Of a stretch of DNA of 42,232 nt, positions 38,890 through 42,232 are shown in pieces. Within the stretch, counting starts at the first letter, position 1. Each line of letters starts with the position of its first letter. The DNA comes from Candidatus Aerophobota bacterium (GTDB taxonomy: Bacteria; Aerophobota; Aerophobia; Aerophobales; Aerophobaceae), in assembly GCA_030672545.1 (NCBI GenBank), contig DAOVGF010000031.1:1-42232 (forward strand), given 5' to 3'. Under the pieces are notes generated by a model. That model searched no databases, was not told the origin of the DNA, and saw only the letters and a program-made list of their open reading frames with translations. The position numbers were made by a program, and so were the translations under genes.

Positions 38890-39611
38890 GAGTGGAAGCC
38901 ATTATTGCGGCGGGAGGAAAAGGCGAAAGATTTGGGAAGGTAAAACCAAAGCAGTTTTGTCTTTTGAGAGGACAACCGGTAATATGCTGGACTTTGGATA
39001 TATTTCAAAGATGTCCCTTGATACACCGGATAATCCTGGTGATTCCTCAAGGAATGATAGAGTTATCCAAAAAGGTTATTTTGCCGGAAAGATATACCAA
39101 AGTTAAGGCTGTGGTTGAAGGTGGCCAAAGAAGAATGGATTCGGTTTCTCAAGGTTTGAAACATCTCACCGGAGATGCTGATGTTGTCCTCATACACGAT
39201 GGAGTCAGACCTCTACTACCTGTTTCTCTTTTAAATAGAGTTATTAGAATCTCCGAGGAGTACGAAGCCATAACTCCAGGAATCCCTCTTAAGGAAACAG
39301 TTAAGAAAGCTGGTCCGGAGGGTTATGTCCTGAATACTCTAAAGCGAGAGAAAATCTATCTAATCCAAACTCCTCAGGTCTTCCAGCCAGACTTGATAAA
39401 AAAGGCTCACCAAGAAGCTCAAAAAATGAAATGGGACGCTCCGGATGACGCTTATTTGGTGGAAAAATTGGGTAAAAAGGTTAGAATTATTAAGGGAAGT
39501 GAATTAAATATTAAGATCACTACCTCTTTGGACTTAAGGATGGCGGAAGTACTTCTCGGAGAAAATATTTTTATTAAAGATACCTCCAATTATGGAGAAG
39601 TATCAAGGTAG
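38886..39611 (+). CDS. ispD: 2-C-methyl-D-erythritol 4-phosphate cytidylyltransferase
   Basis: IIAAGGKGERFGKVKPKQFCLLRGQPV, VLIHDGVRPL, QTPQVFQPDLI, DDAYLVEKLG. Confidence 0.96.
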   Translation: MRVEAIIAAGGKGERFGKVKPKQFCLLRGQPVICWTLDIFQRCPLIHRIILVIPQGMIELSKKVILPERYTKVKAVVEGGQRRMDSVSQGLKHLTGDADVVLIHDGVRPLLPVSLLNRVIRISEEYEAITPGIPLKETVKKAGPEGYVLNTLKREKIYLIQTPQVFQPDLIKKAHQEAQKMKWDAPDDAYLVEKLGKKVRIIKGSELNIKITTSLDLRMAEVLLGENIFIKDTSNYGEVSR

Positions 39612-39616
39612 ATAAG

Positions 39617-40099
39617 ATGAGGGTTGGAATAGGATATGATATTCATGTTTTGGCCCGGGAAAGAAAACTAATCCTGGGAGGAGTAAACATTCCTTTTGAA
39701 ATGGGATTATCCGGCCATTCTGATGCTGATGTCCTGACACATTCATTAGGTGATGCCCTCTTGGGAGCAGCCGGAATGGAGGACATAGGACATTTTTTTC
39801 CGGATACCGATGTCCAGTATAAAAATATCTCCAGTCTAATTTTGCTGGGAAAAATTTATTTTATGCTCAAAAAGGACAACTTTCGGATAATTAACCTGGA
39901 TGCGGTTATGGTTGTGGACAAACCCAAATTGTCTCCTTATGTTCCACAAATGAAGGAAAATCTGGCTAAAATCCTGGGAATATCTCCCCGACAGATAGGA
40001 ATAAAAGCCACCACCTGGGAGGGTTTTTCCCCGGTAGAAGGCAAAAAAGGAATCTGTTGTTGGGCAATTGCTAATATAGAAAAAATCTCACCGGAATAG
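39617..40099 (+). CDS. ispF: 2-C-methyl-D-erythritol 2,4-cyclodiphosphate synthase
   Basis: RVGIGYDIHVLARERKLILGGVNIPFEMGLSGHSDADVLTHSLGDALLGA. Confidence 0.98.
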   Translation: MRVGIGYDIHVLARERKLILGGVNIPFEMGLSGHSDADVLTHSLGDALLGAAGMEDIGHFFPDTDVQYKNISSLILLGKIYFMLKKDNFRIINLDAVMVVDKPKLSPYVPQMKENLAKILGISPRQIGIKATTWEGFSPVEGKKGICCWAIANIEKISPE

Positions 40100-40103
40100 T
40101 CGA

Positions 40104-41678
40104 ATGAGCCTGAGAATATATAATACGCTTAGGAGGAAGAAAGAGGAATTTTTACCTCTAAATGATAATCAAGTGAAAATGTACGTTTGTGGGGTGACTC
40201 TTTATGATGAATTGCATCTGGGGCATGCTCGAGCAGCGGTAATTTTCGATGTTATTTATCGCTATCTAAAATACCAGGGCTGGCAGGTAAAATATGTCAC
40301 TAATTTTACTGACGTAGATGATAAAATGATTGATCGGGCTCAAATGCTCAATTTGAGTATCTACCAATTAACCGAAAGATTTATGGGAGAATACTTTCAA
40401 CAGATGCAGGCCCTGGGTGTCCTACCGGTTCTGTGTTATCCTCGAGCTACTGAGCATCTTCCGGAGATAATCGACTTAATCAAGAGACTTGAGAGTAAAG
40501 GACTGGCTTATGTCTCTGAGGGGGATGTTTTCTTCCGGGTAAAGAGTTTCCCTGATTACGGGAAACTTTCCGGACAGGCTATCTCAGAATTAGCCGTGGG
40601 AGCAAGAATAGAAATCAATGAGAAAAAAGAGGATCCGCTTGATTTTGCTCTCTGGAAAAAATCCAAGAAAGGAGAACCGGCCTGGGATAGTCCCTGGGGT
40701 GAGGGAAGACCAGGCTGGCATATTGAGTGTTCAGCTATGGCTATGAAGTACCTGGGTGAGAGCATTGATATTCATGGAGGAGGACAAGATTTAGTCTTTC
40801 CTCATCACGAAAATGAAATTGCTCAATCGGAAGGCGCCACCGGGAAGACTTTTGCCCGATTTTGGGTTCATAATGGACTGGTAACTATGAATCAGGCAAA
40901 AATGTCTAAATCCACCGGTAATTTCCTCACCCTGAGAGAGGCTCTGAAGCAATATCCGGGAGAGGTGGTAAGATTCTTTTTGCTCTCGGCCCATTACCGC
41001 AGTCCCCTTGATTACAGTCAAACCAGCCTCAAAGAAGCTTCTCTGGCTCTGAAGCGAATTCACACTCTCTTGGACAAGATCAACAATCTGCCTAAACCTC
41101 AAGAACATCCCCCGGTTCAAAATGAGGGACAAGTAAGCCAATTTGACCGACAGATTGACAATAGTTTTGACGATTTCATCCGGGCTCTAAATGACGATTT
41201 TAACACCCCCTTGGCCATCTCGGCTATTTTCCTACTGGTAAAAAAGGCCAACCTTTGGGCAGAAAAAGTTGAGTCTCTTAATCTCTATTCCTATAATTCC
41301 CTCATTAAAGTTAGAGACAGGATTGGGCAAATGGGCCAAATGCTTGGACTCTTTCAGGCAAAACAGCAAAAGGATGGTCCTTCGCTGGAAAGCATAAAGC
41401 AGCTTCAGGAAGAGTTAGCCGGTATCTTCAAGGGTAAAACGCCGGGGGAATACTTTTCTACCCAGATAGACCAAATGAAATCTCTTCCCCCAAAACAAGT
41501 GATCGATCTCTGGGTAGATTACCGAAACAAACTTCGCCGGGACAGAAACTGGACTCTGGCCGACAAGATTAGAGCAAAATTAGCCGGCTACGGAATAATT
41601 ATCGAGGATGGCAAAAAGGGAACTACCTGGCGATGGTCAATGAGGAGTAGGTCAGATCAGGAGGTGGCAGATATATGA
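40104..41678 (+). CDS. cysS: Cysteinyl-tRNA synthetase
   Basis: MYVCGVTLYDELHLGHARAAVIFDV, GWHIECSAMAMKYLGESIDIHGGGQDLVFPHHENEIAQSEG, KMSKSTGNFLTL. Confidence 0.98.
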   Translation: MSLRIYNTLRRKKEEFLPLNDNQVKMYVCGVTLYDELHLGHARAAVIFDVIYRYLKYQGWQVKYVTNFTDVDDKMIDRAQMLNLSIYQLTERFMGEYFQQMQALGVLPVLCYPRATEHLPEIIDLIKRLESKGLAYVSEGDVFFRVKSFPDYGKLSGQAISELAVGARIEINEKKEDPLDFALWKKSKKGEPAWDSPWGEGRPGWHIECSAMAMKYLGESIDIHGGGQDLVFPHHENEIAQSEGATGKTFARFWVHNGLVTMNQAKMSKSTGNFLTLREALKQYPGEVVRFFLLSAHYRSPLDYSQTSLKEASLALKRIHTLLDKINNLPKPQEHPPVQNEGQVSQFDRQIDNSFDDFIRALNDDFNTPLAISAIFLLVKKANLWAEKVESLNLYSYNSLIKVRDRIGQMGQMLGLFQAKQQKDGPSLESIKQLQEELAGIFKGKTPGEYFSTQIDQMKSLPPKQVIDLWVDYRNKLRRDRNWTLADKIRAKLAGYGIIIEDGKKGTTWRWSMRSRSDQEVADI

Positions 41679-42232
41679 GTGAATTACTAATTTATGAGAC
41701 ATTTGAAAAGTCAAAATTGGATCCCAGGCTTAATTGGCTCAATCCCCCGGAGAAATGGTCAATAGATACCGCCTCTTCATCCTTAATTGTGCAGCCGAAG
41801 GCAAAAACTGATTACTGGCAAAAAACATATTATGGTTTTGCCACCGATAATGGTCATTTTTTGTTTGCCGAGATTGAAGATAATGTGGTTATAACTACTC
41901 AGGTCAGATTTAGCCCGGTTCACCAATACGATCAGGCAGGACTGATGGTTCGTGTCTCACCGCAGTGTTGGCTAAAGACCTGCGTGGAATATGAACCTGA
42001 TATTCCCAGCAAGCTTGGAGTAGTAGTCACCAATTTTGGTTATTCCGACTGGTCGACCCAGGATTTCCCCCCTCACCGTAATGAGCTTCTCCTGAGAATA
42101 CGACGAAAAGGAGACGATTATATTGTTGAATATCGGGACAATGGTACAAAACCAGGAGGGGAAAAAGAGGGTAACTGGACTCAGATAAGGATGGCTCATC
42201 TTCATAACCAGAGTAATAATATTCCCGTCAAG
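41675..42232 (+). CDS. DUF1349 (concanavalin A-like) protein, truncated by window edge
   Basis: ATG overlaps cysS stop (ATGA); MSELLIYETFEKSKLDPRLNWLNPPEKWSID...VRFSPVHQYDQAGLMVRVSPQCWLKTCVEYEPDIPSKLGVVVTNFGYSDWS, open to the window end. Confidence 0.8.
   Translation, partial: MSELLIYETFEKSKLDPRLNWLNPPEKWSIDTASSSLIVQPKAKTDYWQKTYYGFATDNGHFLFAEIEDNVVITTQVRFSPVHQYDQAGLMVRVSPQCWLKTCVEYEPDIPSKLGVVVTNFGYSDWSTQDFPPHRNELLLRIRRKGDDYIVEYRDNGTKPGGEKEGNWTQIRMAHLHNQSNNIPVK

Noticed and set aside
1-42232. CRISPR arrays, tRNAs, rRNAs, toxin-antitoxin or phage/defence modules
   Set aside because: Looked for regular repeats, tRNA-like cloverleaf sequence and recognisable defence proteins; none seen. The HNH gene (27019-27636) is of the common standalone type and has no methyltransferase or restriction partner.

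Overview
This is a bacterial chromosomal window of low-to-moderate GC (about 40%, by eye), densely packed with genes. I found no CRISPR array, rRNA, tRNA, intact IS element or phage module. The left part (1-10.9 kb) is mostly minus-strand: an edge-truncated response regulator, PdxA-family dehydrogenase, patatin, small outer-membrane-like protein, inositol-monophosphatase family, 2-hydroxyacid dehydrogenase, DUF2284, M23 peptidase, ParB-like protein and metallophosphoesterase. A nitroreductase and a divergent NagB-like protein lie on the plus strand. The middle holds PBP1A, an orphan YHS mini-protein, a SAM hydroxide adenosyltransferase, and a carbohydrate locus (Gfo/Idh/MocA, M81/MlrC, DegT aminotransferase, uronate-isomerase-like protein, single-ATPase sugar ABC importer). 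The right part holds metK, ptsN-like, hpf, csp, comF, cysE, HNH, prfA-mfd-surA-like-murA-mreB and radA-disA-yacL-ispD-ispF-cysS-DUF1349. I did not find a clearly new defence or mobile system. The most interesting signals are regulatory: (i) a TTGACA-16-TATACT promoter whose -10 lies inside a 20-bp operator-like palindrome, next to a long imperfect inverted repeat, in front of the uronate-isomerase-like gene; (ii) a putative switch-like leader in front of hpf, including a hairpin over the Shine-Dalgarno; (iii) a structured PBP1A 5'UTR; (iv) a 16-bp hairpin between the sugar-binding protein gene and its ATPase gene. The NagB-like protein also lacks a canonical catalytic Asp. All calls come from reading the sequence; no database search was run.
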